A stretch of 6,917 nt of DNA from the NCBI GenBank assembly GCA_027038775.1, contig JALWGP010000379.1, positions 1 to 6,917 on the forward strand, in the 5' to 3' direction. This stretch comes from Sedimenticola sp. (GTDB taxonomy: Bacteria > Pseudomonadota > Gammaproteobacteria > Chromatiales > Chromatiaceae). Of the stretch, positions 1 to 6,917 are shown one piece after another. The notes below the pieces were generated by a model. It saw nothing but the letters and a program-made list of their open reading frames with translations. It was not told the origin of the DNA and ran no database searches. Made by a program: the position numbers and the translations under genes. How positions within the stretch are numbered: position 1 is the stretch's first letter; each line of letters begins with the position of its first letter.

Positions 1-162
1 GGTTCCTTCAGGTCCTGGTATTAGATAGGGATGCTCCTTTTCGTAAAGGCTGTGGGCTGCTACTGAGAGAGGGGTGCATATCCTTTGAGGGTTTGCTGGT
101 TCTACCAAGAAGTGATCCTTGTACAGAAAGGCAAGCATACCGTCTGATGCTGTTCCTGGAAC
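1..162 (-). pseudogene. AtuA-family (DUF1446) protein, internal fragment running off the left edge
   Basis: The minus-strand frame whose last codon occupies positions 3-1 is open. From an ATG at 138 it reads MLAFLYKDHFLVEP, then CTPLSVAAHSLYEKEHPYL and PGPEG. From memory this matches the segment of AtuA/DUF1446-family proteins (named after acyclic terpene utilisation; most members lack a proven reaction) that follows the pattern 'DDHF.VEP.NP..RCTP.SVAAH.LYE..DPY.L..PGG'. Just upstream the frame gives VPGTASDG, which also fits the family, so the homologous stretch probably begins near 160. The N-terminal half expected upstream is absent and is replaced by the EamA gene in another frame. GC over 1-160 is 78/160 (49%), against about 75% at 181-240. 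The rest of the protein lies outside the window. The family call rests on recalled consensus and not on a search. I treat it as a broken or chimeric fragment, not an intact gene. Confidence 0.6.
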
Positions 163-734
163 AGCAGCACGACGAGGGAGAGCAGCACCACCCCGGCCCA
201 GGAGACCAGCGTCTTCTGCCGCGTGCCCAGCGCGCCCAGGGCCCGGGTGAGCACATTGGTGACGGCGAAGGCCAGCCCCGCGGTGACCGCCATGAGGTCC
301 CCCGCGCCCACCGCCGCGCGCTTGGCGCCCGGTTCCCAGAGCATGAGCAGGGCGCCGGCCAGGCCGGTGAAGAGGGTGATCACCGTGACCCGGGTGAGAG
401 GCTCGCGCAGGAAGAAGTGGCCCAGCAGCACCGTCCACAGGGGGGATAGGTAGAAAAGGATGAGCACCCGCGCCACCGTCCCCTCGAGCATGGCGAGGAC
501 GAAGCCCAGGTTGGTCCAGCCCGCCGCGAGCGCCATGAGCAGCAGCTTGCCCCGGTGGCGCTCCATGCCCGCCAGCCCCGGCCAGCTGGTCAGCGCCAGG
601 GTGAGAAAAGCCGCGGTGTAGCTCACCACCAGCAGCCAGGCGCCGCCCAGGCCCGCCTCCTCGAAGCGCCGCAGCGGATACCAGACGATGCCCCAGAAGG
701 TGGCGGCGAAGAGCAGACTCAGTACCGGTCGCAT
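102..734 (-). CDS. EamA/DMT-family transporter, 3'-truncated by a junction near position 160
   Basis: Inner-membrane permease of the drug/metabolite transporter superfamily; its substrate cannot be told from sequence. The frame runs from ATG 734 to TAG 102 (210 residues). Hydrophobic segments lie at about 4-21, 31-49, 63-84, 86-105, 114-132, 144-166 and 175-193. The end of the first EamA repeat is recognisable as PLWTVLLGHFFLREPLT. Family members usually have about 290 residues and ten helices, so roughly three helices are missing. After about residue 190 (VVLLF) the sequence stops looking like a membrane protein and ends in a soluble, cysteine-containing tail (QTVCLPFCTRITSW) encoded by the low-GC AtuA-like DNA read in the wrong frame. 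The tail is therefore an artefact of the junction. A possible ribosome site, AAAGGA (complement of 747-752), lies 12 nt from the ATG, which is long. The gene is divergent from dapC, and its start codon abuts the dapC -10 box. Function of the truncated product is unlikely. Confidence 0.8.
   Translation of the reverse strand: MRPVLSLLFAATFWGIVWYPLRRFEEAGLGGAWLLVVSYTAAFLTLALTSWPGLAGMERHRGKLLLMALAAGWTNLGFVLAMLEGTVARVLILFYLSPLWTVLLGHFFLREPLTRVTVITLFTGLAGALLMLWEPGAKRAAVGAGDLMAVTAGLAFAVTNVLTRALGALGTRQKTLVSWAGVVLLSLVVLLFQEQHQTVCLPFCTRITSW
150..164. repeat. 15-bp palindrome at the composition junction
   Basis: CTGTTCCTGGAACAG is a perfect inverted repeat of 7 bp around one central base. It lies where EamA homology ends and the low-GC AtuA-like segment begins. 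It could be coincidental coding sequence, a recombination or insertion target, or the short inverted repeat at which a chimeric join formed. There is no matching target duplication in the window because the other side of the inserted or joined DNA is not present. Confidence 0.5.
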
Positions 735-742
735 TGTATAAT
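714..742 (+). promoter_or_regulatory. Sigma-70-type promoter for the dapC operon
   Basis: A perfect consensus -10 hexamer, TATAAT, lies at 737-742 in otherwise GC-rich DNA. Exactly 17 bp upstream, 714-719 reads CAGACT, which matches three of six -35 consensus positions, including the GAC core. Transcription would start near 749, about 27 nt before the dapC start chosen here. The element overlaps the 5' end of the divergent transporter gene (its ATG is 734-732), so the two genes are packed back to back. Confidence 0.6.
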
Positions 743-761
743 TCGGTCCTTTCTGGTTTCC

Positions 762-767
762 GGAGAG
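762..767 (+). promoter_or_regulatory. dapC ribosome binding site deciding the TTG start
   Basis: GGAGAG ends 8 nt before the TTG at 776. The only longer alternative in frame, TTG 734, overlaps the -10 box upstream of the expected transcript start and has no Shine-Dalgarno sequence. Confidence 0.7.
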
Positions 768-775
768 CGTCCGGC

Positions 776-1969
776 TTGAATCCCGATCTCGACAGGCTGC
801 AGCCCTACCCCTTCGAACGGCTCAGGGCCCTGATGGAGGGCGCCCGTCCACCCGCCGGGCTGGACCACATCCCCCTCTCCATCGGCGAACCGCGCCACCC
901 CACGCCGACCTTCATCACCGAGGCGGTATTGTCGCACCTGCACGGCCTCTCCGCCTACCCGCTCACCAAGGGAATGCCGGAACTGCGCCAAGCCATCGCC
1001 GCCTGGCTGGAAAGACGCTTCCGGCTGGGTGAAAGCGCGGTGGACCCGGAAACCCAGGTGCTGCCGGTGAACGGCACCCGCGAGGCCCTCTTCGCCTTCG
1101 CCCAGGCGGTGGTGGAGCGCGGCAGCGATGCCGCGGTACTCATGCCCAACCCCTTCTACCAGATCTACGAGGGCGCCGCCCTGCTGGCGGGCGCCGGGCC
1201 GGTCTACCTCAACTGCACCGACGACACCGGCCATCCCGATTTCGACACGGTGGACGAAGCCACCTGGCGGCGCTGCCGGCTGCTCTACCTCTGCTCGCCC
1301 CACAACCCCACCGGGGCCGTGGTGCCGGAAGAGACGCTGGTGAAGCTGATGGAGCTGGCCGACCGGCACGATTTCGTCATCGCCGCCGACGAGTGTTACT
1401 CCGAGATCCACTTCGACGAGGCGAACCCGCCGGTGGGGCTGCTCCAGGCCGCGATCCACGCGGGACGCCACGATTTCCGCCGCTGCGTGGTCTTCCACAG
1501 CCTCTCCAAGCGCTCCAACGCGCCGGGACTGCGCTCCGGCTTCGTGGCCGGCGACGCGAAGATCCTGGCCTCCTTCCTGCGCTACCGCACCTACCACGGC
1601 TGCGCCATGCCGGTGCACCACCAGGCGGCCAGCCGCCTGGCCTGGGAGGACGAGGCCCACGTGGTGGAAAACCGGGCCGAGTACCGGCGCAAGTTCGACG
1701 CCGTGCTGGAGATCCTCGACGGCTGCCTGGAGGTGGCCCGGCCCGAGGCGGGCTTCTACCTGTGGGCCCGGGTGCCCGGCTCGGACGAGCGTTTCGCCCG
1801 CGGGCTCTTCGAACAACGGAACGTGACGGTGCTGCCCGGCAGCTACCTCTCCCGCGAGGCGGATGGCGTCAACCCCGGCGCCGGCCGGGTGCGCATGGCG
1901 CTGGTGGCGCCGCTGGACGAGTGCGTGGATGCGGCCAAGCGCATCCGGGACTACATGAAAACCCTGTAG
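776..1969 (+). CDS. dapC: N-succinyldiaminopimelate aminotransferase (DapC)
   Basis: PLP-dependent cytosolic enzyme of the succinylase branch of diaminopimelate/lysine synthesis. It converts N-succinyl-2-amino-6-ketopimelate to N-succinyl-LL-2,6-diaminopimelate with glutamate as amino donor. The product is 397 residues, matching the proteobacterial DapC group (about 390-400) within fold-type I class I aminotransferases. Visible landmarks are the N-terminal NPDLDRLQPYPFERLRAL typical of DapC, N177 in SPHNPTG, D205 (pairs with the pyridine nitrogen) and Y208 in AADECYSE, the Schiff-base lysine K245 in SLSKRSNAPGLRSG, and R373 in RVRMAL, expected to bind the substrate carboxylate. The TTG start at 776 is preferred because of its ribosome site, the promoter position and the family N-terminus; the frame is open upstream to TTG 734. 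It is first in the dap operon, with dapD 56 bp downstream. The DapC assignment, as opposed to another class I aminotransferase, is strongly supported by the adjacent dapD. Confidence 0.93.
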   Translation: MNPDLDRLQPYPFERLRALMEGARPPAGLDHIPLSIGEPRHPTPTFITEAVLSHLHGLSAYPLTKGMPELRQAIAAWLERRFRLGESAVDPETQVLPVNGTREALFAFAQAVVERGSDAAVLMPNPFYQIYEGAALLAGAGPVYLNCTDDTGHPDFDTVDEATWRRCRLLYLCSPHNPTGAVVPEETLVKLMELADRHDFVIAADECYSEIHFDEANPPVGLLQAAIHAGRHDFRRCVVFHSLSKRSNAPGLRSGFVAGDAKILASFLRYRTYHGCAMPVHHQAASRLAWEDEAHVVENRAEYRRKFDAVLEILDGCLEVARPEAGFYLWARVPGSDERFARGLFEQRNVTVLPGSYLSREADGVNPGAGRVRMALVAPLDECVDAAKRIRDYMKTL

Positions 1970-1989
1970 GTCGGGCCGCTGCCTGACCT
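1968..1989 (+). other. Intercistronic hairpin between dapC and dapD
   Basis: AGGTCGGGC, loop CGCT, GCCTGACCT forms a 9-bp stem with one G-U pair, starting inside the dapC stop codon. No T-run follows, so it does not look like an intrinsic terminator. It could protect the 3' end of the dapC message or set the ratio of dapC to dapD product. Confidence 0.4.
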
Positions 1990-2025
1990 GCCCATGAACT
2001 TCAAGAGATCGACAACGAGGACGAC

Positions 2026-2847
2026 ATGAGCGACATCCAGAACATCATCGAGGAGGCCTTCGAGAAGCGGGCCGAGATCACCCCCCGCACCGTGGACACC
2101 CTGGTGCGCGACGCCGTGATGGAAGCCATCGATCAGCTCGACCGCGGCGAGCTCCGGGTGGCCGAGAAGAAGGACGGCGACTGGGTGGTGAACGAGTGGG
2201 CGAAGAAGGCGGTGCTGCTCTCCTTCCGCATCAACGACAACGAGTTCATCAAGGGCGGCTACACCAACTACTGGGACAAGGTGCCCTCCAAGTTCGCCGA
2301 CTACAACTCGCGCGACTTCCGCGATTCGGGCGTGCGCGTGGTGCCTCCGGCCAGCGTCCGCCGCGGCGCCTACATCGCCCCCTCCTGCGTGCTCATGCCC
2401 TCCTACGTCAACATCGGTGCCTACGTGGACTCGGGCACCATGGTGGACACCTGGGCCACGGTGGGTTCCTGCGCCCAGATCGGCAAAAACGTGCACCTCT
2501 CCGGCGGCGTGGGCATCGGCGGCGTGCTGGAGCCGCTGCAGGCGGCGCCCACCATCATCGAGGACAACTGCTTCATCGGTGCCCGCTCCGAGATCGTGGA
2601 AGGGGTGATCGTGGAGGAGGGCGCGGTGATCTCCATGGGAGTCTACATCGGCCAGTCCACCCGCATCTACGACCGCGAGAAGGACGAGATCCTCTACGGC
2701 CGGGTGCCCGCCGGCGCCGTGGTGGTGCCGGGCAACCTGCCCTCGAAGGACGGCAAGTACAGCCTCTACTGCGCCGTCATCGTGAAGCGGGTGGACGAGA
2801 AGACCCGGTCCAAGGTGGGGATCAACGAACTGCTGAGGGATATTTAA
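2026..2847 (+). CDS. dapD: 2,3,4,5-tetrahydropyridine-2,6-dicarboxylate N-succinyltransferase (DapD)
   Basis: Catalyses the committed step of the succinylase branch: succinyl-CoA plus tetrahydrodipicolinate gives N-succinyl-2-amino-6-ketopimelate, the substrate of DapC. The protein has 273 residues, essentially the E. coli length (274), and can be followed along the E. coli sequence almost end to end. An N-terminal helical domain (about 1-100, with [11 protein letters not shown] at 62-72) precedes a left-handed beta-helix of hexapeptide repeats (about 105-240), including [20 protein letters not shown] and [21 protein letters not shown]141 and E189 fall at the positions described as catalytic in the mycobacterial enzyme. 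The C-terminus is [11 protein letters not shown]. Active DapD is a cytosolic trimer. The ATG is preceded by GAGG at 2017-2020 with 5 nt spacing. It is cotranscribed with dapC and followed by a REP-pair repeat. Confidence 0.98.
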   Translation: MSDIQNIIEEAFEKRAEITPRTVDTLVRDAVMEAIDQLDRGELRVAEKKDGDWVVNEWAKKAVLLSFRINDNEFIKGGYTNYWDKVPSKFADYNSRDFRDSGVRVVPPASVRRGAYIAPSCVLMPSYVNIGAYVDSGTMVDTWATVGSCAQIGKNVHLSGGVGIGGVLEPLQAAPTIIEDNCFIGARSEIVEGVIVEEGAVISMGVYIGQSTRIYDREKDEILYGRVPAGAVVVPGNLPSKDGKYSLYCAVIVKRVDEKTRSKVGINELLRDI

Positions 2848-2849
2848 CG

Positions 2850-2908
2850 GTAGGAGGCCCGCCCTCGGGCCGAATCCAAAGGATTCGCGGCGAGGGCGCC
2901 GCTCCCAC
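2850..2908. repeat. REP-pair (REPIN/BIME-like) element
   Basis: Two 28-bp arms (2850-2877 and 2881-2908) are inverted around AAA, with the inner ends GAATCC/GGATTC pairing perfectly. Each arm carries its own 16-nt hairpin: GGCCCG-CCCT-CGGGCC at 2856-2871 and GCGGCG-AGGG-CGCCGC at 2887-2902. The loops are complementary to each other. The arms differ at 7 of 28 positions. Six of those (arm positions 8-10 and 19-21) are three compensatory base pairs, so the stem is kept although its sequence changed. The outer end begins GTAGGAG, and the other arm gives GTGGGAG. A GTAG-type head next to a small palindrome is the known form of REP sequences mobilised by RAYT (TnpA-REP) transposases. No T-run follows, so it is not an intrinsic terminator; it may stabilise the upstream dapD message or damp expression of downstream genes. 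No RAYT gene and no second copy occur in this window. Confidence 0.75.
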
Positions 2909-2954
2909 CGAAAGATGGGAAACCCTTGCCGGATTCACGCCAATTGATTCGAAA

Positions 2955-3301
2955 ATGATCGATCTGTACGGCATCCCCAACTGCGATACCATGAAGAAAG
3001 CCCGCCGCTGGCTGGACGAGCACGGTATCGAGTACCGCTTTCACGACTTCAAGAAGGAAGGCATCGACGAGGAACGCCTGCGCGACTGGGTCGGAAAGGC
3101 GGGCTGGGAGACGCTGCTCAACCGCCGTGGCATGATGTGGCGCAGGCTGCCGCAGGAGATACGCGACCACATCAACGAGCAGAGCGCCCTGCGCATCATG
3201 CTCGATACCCCCTCCATCATCAAGCGCCCGGTGCTGGTGACGGACGACCGGATGCTGGTGGGCTTTTCCGAAGAAACCTACAAGGAGCTATTGCGACAAC
3301 A

Positions 3302-3305
<4 letters not shown>
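2955..3305 (+). CDS. ArsC/Spx-family reductase-like protein (YffB type)
   Basis: Small cytosolic thioredoxin-fold protein of 116 residues. The N-terminus MIDLYGIPNCDTMKKARRWL matches E. coli YffB and carries the single active-site-like cysteine C10. Other family marks are LLNRRGMMWRRL (54-65), the IIKRPVLV strand (88-95, K90-R91-P92) and GFSEETY near the end. YffB-type proteins resemble arsenate reductase but are not established arsenate reductases; a glutathione-dependent thiol reductase role has been suggested. In E. coli and many gammaproteobacteria the gene lies directly upstream of dapE. Here one extra gene separates them. No good Shine-Dalgarno precedes the ATG. The frame is open far upstream (GTG 2196), but that part is a shadow of dapD and the repeat. 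The next gene starts inside this stop codon (ATGA, 4-bp overlap). Confidence 0.9.
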
Positions 3306-5169
<1,864 letters not shown>

Positions 5170-5173
<4 letters not shown>

Positions 5174-5514
5174 CCCGGCGGCCACCCCATGGGCCTGCCG
5201 CCCAGCAGGTGCAGGTGGACGTGGAAGACGGTTTGGCCGGCCCCTGCGTTGCAGTTGATGACGGTGCGGTAGCCGCTCTCGGCGATGCCCTCGTCGGCGG
5301 CGATCCGCTTCGCCGCCAGATACAGTCTTCCCATGAGATCGGCATCCCCCTCGTCGAGGTCGTTGAGGGTGGCGATGTGTCTCCTCGGGATCACCAGGAT
5401 GTGGACCGGCGCCTGGGGGTTGAGGTCACGGAAGGCCAGCACCTGGTCGTTCTCGTAGACCATCTCCGCCGGGATCTCACCCTTGGCGATCTTACAGAAA
5501 ATACATTCACTCAT
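5170..5514 (-). CDS. Histidine triad (HIT) family protein, HinT-like
   Basis: Cytosolic nucleotide-binding hydrolase of the HIT superfamily. HinT-type members hydrolyse AMP-lysine and other purine phosphoramidates. The product is 114 residues. The N-terminus CIFCKIAKGEIPAEMVYEND carries C4 and C7, the zinc-type CxxC seen in many HIT proteins. AFRDLNPQAPVHILVIPRRH (27-46) is the nucleotide-binding strand region. The triad itself is H98-V-H100-L-H102 in FHVHLHLLGGRPMGWPPG, where the middle histidine H100 is the expected nucleophile. The ATG at 5514 has AGGA on the minus strand with 7 nt spacing. Only 30 bp separate it from recR, and it overlaps the following membrane-protein gene by 4 bp, so it is probably part of the dnaX cluster. 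Physiological substrate is unknown. Confidence 0.94.
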
Positions 5515-5544
5515 TTTTACATCCTGTTGTTTTTTATATATTTA
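5515..5544 (-). other. AT-rich spacer between recR and the HIT gene
   Basis: Only 5 of 30 bases are G or C in DNA that is otherwise mostly above 60% GC. On the minus strand it reads from the recR stop through a TATATA stretch and a poly-A run to the HIT ribosome site. A -10-like TATATA is present, but I see no matching -35. It may act as an unstructured translation-initiation region or a weak internal promoter. Confidence 0.35.
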
Positions 5545-6141
5545 TTACATCCGACGCCGACCGGAGAAGGCGTGGGCCAGGGTGCCACCATCCACGTACT
5601 CCAACTCGCCGCCCAGGGGCACGCCATGGGCGATGCGGCTGCAGGCGATGCCCCGCTGCGCCGCCATCTCGCCGATGTACTGGGCCGTGGCCTCCCCCTC
5701 CACCGTGGGGTTGGTGGCCAGGATCAGCTCCTCCACCCCGCCCTCGTCGAGCCGCTGCGCCAGCTGGTCCAGCCCGATCTCGGCGGGCCCCAGGCCATCC
5801 AGGGGCGAGAGCCGCCCGCCGAGGACAAAATAACGGCCGCGGTAGCCGGTGGCCTGCTCGATGGCCATCACGTCAGCGGGTGTCTCCACCACGCAGACCT
5901 GTGCTGCATTCCTGCGTTCGTTGCCGCAGATGGCGCATAGCTCCGATTCGGTGAAAGTACGGCACTGTCGGCAGTGGCCGATCTTCTCCATTGCCTCGGC
6001 CAACGCGACCGCCAGCCGGCGCCCGCCTTCCCGGTCCCGCTCCAGCAGATGAAAGGCCATGCGCTGCGCCGACTTGGGCCCCACGCCGGGCAGGCAGCAG
6101 AGGCTGTCGATGAGCCGCTGGAGCAATGAATCACCGGCCAT
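5545..6141 (-). CDS. recR: Recombination mediator protein RecR
   Basis: Part of the RecFOR pathway. With RecO it helps load RecA onto SSB-coated single-stranded gaps during recombinational repair. The product is 198 residues, the usual RecR length. Domains in order are an N-terminal helix-hairpin-helix ([17 protein letters not shown], 17-33), a zinc finger with C57-x2-C60 and C69-x2-C72 (the same numbers as in E. coli), a Toprim domain starting at [15 protein letters not shown] (about 82-96) and including [16 protein letters not shown], and a C-terminal Walker-B-like segment ([19 protein letters not shown]). The ATG lies 1 nt beyond the ybaB stop (TGAGATG), so translation is very likely coupled. 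The order dnaX-ybaB-recR is the widespread arrangement in proteobacteria. Confidence 0.98.
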   Translation of the reverse strand: MAGDSLLQRLIDSLCCLPGVGPKSAQRMAFHLLERDREGGRRLAVALAEAMEKIGHCRQCRTFTESELCAICGNERRNAAQVCVVETPADVMAIEQATGYRGRYFVLGGRLSPLDGLGPAEIGLDQLAQRLDEGGVEELILATNPTVEGEATAQYIGEMAAQRGIACSRIAHGVPLGGELEYVDGGTLAHAFSGRRRM

Positions 6142-6142
6142 C

Positions 6143-6466
6143 TCAGAAGGGCAGCTTCATGCCCGGAGGCAGGGACAGGCCGGCGGTGAGGCCGCTCATC
6201 TGCTCCTTCGTCCTCTCCTCGATGCGGTGCACCGCATCGTTACAGGCGGCGGCCACGAGATCCTCCAGCATCTCCCGGTCGTCGCCCATGAGCGAGTCGT
6301 CGATCTCCACCCGGCGCACCTCGTGGCGGCCGTTCATGGTCACCTTCACCAGGCCGCCGCCCGACTCGCCGGTCACCTCGGCCCGGGCCAGTTCCTCCTG
6401 GGCCTTGGCCATCTCTGCCTGGATCTTCTGGGCCTGCTTCATCAGGTTTCCCAAACCACCTTTCAT
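6143..6466 (-). CDS. ybaB: YbaB/EbfC-family nucleoid-associated protein
   Basis: Small homodimeric DNA-binding protein associated with the nucleoid. The product is 107 residues from the ATG at 6466 (E. coli YbaB 109). It begins [20 protein letters not shown], a long charged helix, followed by the conserved core [20 protein letters not shown] and [20 protein letters not shown], and ends in LPPGMKLPF like its homologues. The start at 6466 is chosen over ATG 6493 because AGGG (complement of 6474-6477) is spaced 7 nt from it and the family starts at this point. The earlier ATG would add nine residues (MNKHLQGEE) overlapping that ribosome site. It lies 28 bp after dnaX and 1 nt before recR. Confidence 0.95.
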   Translation of the reverse strand: MKGGLGNLMKQAQKIQAEMAKAQEELARAEVTGESGGGLVKVTMNGRHEVRRVEIDDSLMGDDREMLEDLVAAACNDAVHRIEERTKEQMSGLTAGLSLPPGMKLPF

Positions 6467-6494
6467 TTCTTCACCCTGTAAATGTTTGTTCAAG

Positions 6495-6917
6495 TCATTT
6501 CTTCGCCAGTTCCAGGGAATCTTCCTGGAACCGACCGTCGAAATCCTCTTCCAGCATGCGCACCACGGGATCTTCCTTCATCTCCCGCAGGGCCGTTTCG
6601 CGACGCTCGCGGGCCTTGCGTGCCGACCTGCGCGCCGGGGTCTCCGCGGCCTCCCCCTTCACCTCGATCTCCAGTGCAAGGGGACTTCCCAGCCAGGACT
6701 CGAGGGCCTGGCGCAGTTTCTCCTCGGCGCGGCCACCCACGCGGAGCGCCTCCCCTTCGGGGTCCAGCCCCAGCACGAGGCGACGCCCGTCCCACGCCTC
6801 GACGAAACAGTGGGAGGCCAGCTGGGCGGAGATGCCGCCGAGCTTCAGCCCGGCAACCACCTGGTGCCAGCTCTCCGGGGTCAGGGTGCGCACCTCCGGT
6901 GGACTCGAAGCCGCCGG
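6495..6917 (-). CDS. dnaX: DNA polymerase III tau subunit, C-terminal part (5' end outside the window)
   Basis: The frame is open to the right window edge and ends with TGA at 6497-6495, giving about 140 residues of the C-terminal tau-specific region. This part binds the alpha polymerase subunit and is lacking in the short gamma form. Recognisable are the folded segment beginning [20 protein letters not shown], then [25 protein letters not shown]-type helices ([13 protein letters not shown]), a basic linker ([13 protein letters not shown]), and a C-terminal [20 protein letters not shown] resembling the end of E. coli tau (FDAELDEESIRPI). The GTG at 6893 is internal and not a start, because codons upstream (PAASSPPE) remain in frame. 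The ATPase domains and any frameshift site that produces gamma lie outside. ybaB follows after 28 bp. Assignment is supported by this context as well as by the sequence. Confidence 0.9.
   Translation of the reverse strand, partial: PAASSPPEVRTLTPESWHQVVAGLKLGGISAQLASHCFVEAWDGRRLVLGLDPEGEALRVGGRAEEKLRQALESWLGSPLALEIEVKGEAAETPARRSARKARERRETALREMKEDPVVRMLEEDFDGRFQEDSLELAKK

Noticed and set aside
36..49. Small hairpin CCTTT-TCGT-AAAGG
   Set aside because: It falls inside the AtuA-like coding frame, has only 5 bp, and no other regulatory signal is near.
93..449. Plus-strand frame across the junction (118 codons from TTG 93, open back to position 3)
   Set aside because: After about 165 it is the antisense of the EamA gene with low-complexity composition, and before that the minus-strand AtuA-like frame is the better-supported reading.
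719..1816. 365-codon open frame on the minus strand opposite dapC
   Set aside because: Antisense shadow of dapC with biased composition and no domain; it would also overlap the transporter start and the dapC promoter.
2850..2908. Rho-independent terminator after dapD
   Set aside because: The hairpins are GC-rich but no T-run follows on either strand, and the dap genes continue downstream; a REP pair explains the structure better.
2196..2954. Upstream extension of the YffB-like gene to GTG 2196
   Set aside because: These codons overlap dapD in another frame and then cross the REP pair. The family N-terminus begins exactly at ATG 2955.
3137..3301. Upstream extension of the barrel protein gene to ATG 3137
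   Set aside because: The extra codons overlap the YffB-like gene in another frame and would bury the signal peptide that starts at ATG 3302.
6466..6493. Longer YbaB start at ATG 6493
   Set aside because: It adds nine residues not typical of the family and would place the good ribosome site inside the coding region.

Overview
The window reads as chromosomal DNA of a high-GC gammaproteobacterium. The flanking genes are core gammaproteobacterial genes: a DapD with the E. coli-type length and repeat core, a YffB-type ArsC-family protein next to dapE, and the dnaX-ybaB-recR cluster. Coding is dense, with ATGA/GTGA overlaps. Genus cannot be fixed from the sequence alone; a purple-sulfur/Chromatiales-like lineage is only a guess. 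I see no tRNA, rRNA, CRISPR array, complete mobile element or phage gene.

Left edge (1-734, minus strand): an EamA/DMT-family transporter loses its homology after about 190 residues. From about position 165 to the window edge the DNA drops to roughly 49% GC and encodes, in another frame of the same strand, an internal piece of an AtuA/DUF1446-family protein. A 15-bp palindrome sits on the junction. This is either a contig chimera or a genuine rearrangement, and it is the most anomalous part of the window.

Middle (737-4941, plus strand): a lysine/diaminopimelate operon. A consensus -10 box overlaps the divergent transporter's start codon and precedes dapC (TTG start). dapC is followed by dapD, a REP-pair (REPIN-like) repeat, a yffB-like ArsC-family gene, a gene for a small secreted probable outer-membrane barrel protein, and dapE. 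DapD, DapC and DapE catalyse the three consecutive succinylase-branch steps: succinylation of tetrahydrodipicolinate, transamination, and desuccinylation to LL-diaminopimelate for peptidoglycan and lysine. The barrel gene overlaps yffB upstream and dapE downstream by 4 bp each, so it is translationally embedded in the operon.

Right (4925-6917, minus strand): dnaX (C-terminal part of tau only), ybaB, recR, a HinT-like HIT protein, and a small one-helix membrane protein resembling DUF4342. This cluster converges on dapE and the two terminal genes overlap tail-to-tail by 17 bp with no visible terminator.

I found no convincing undescribed defence or mobile system. The points most worth a second look are the EamA/AtuA junction, the REP pair and the embedded envelope protein.
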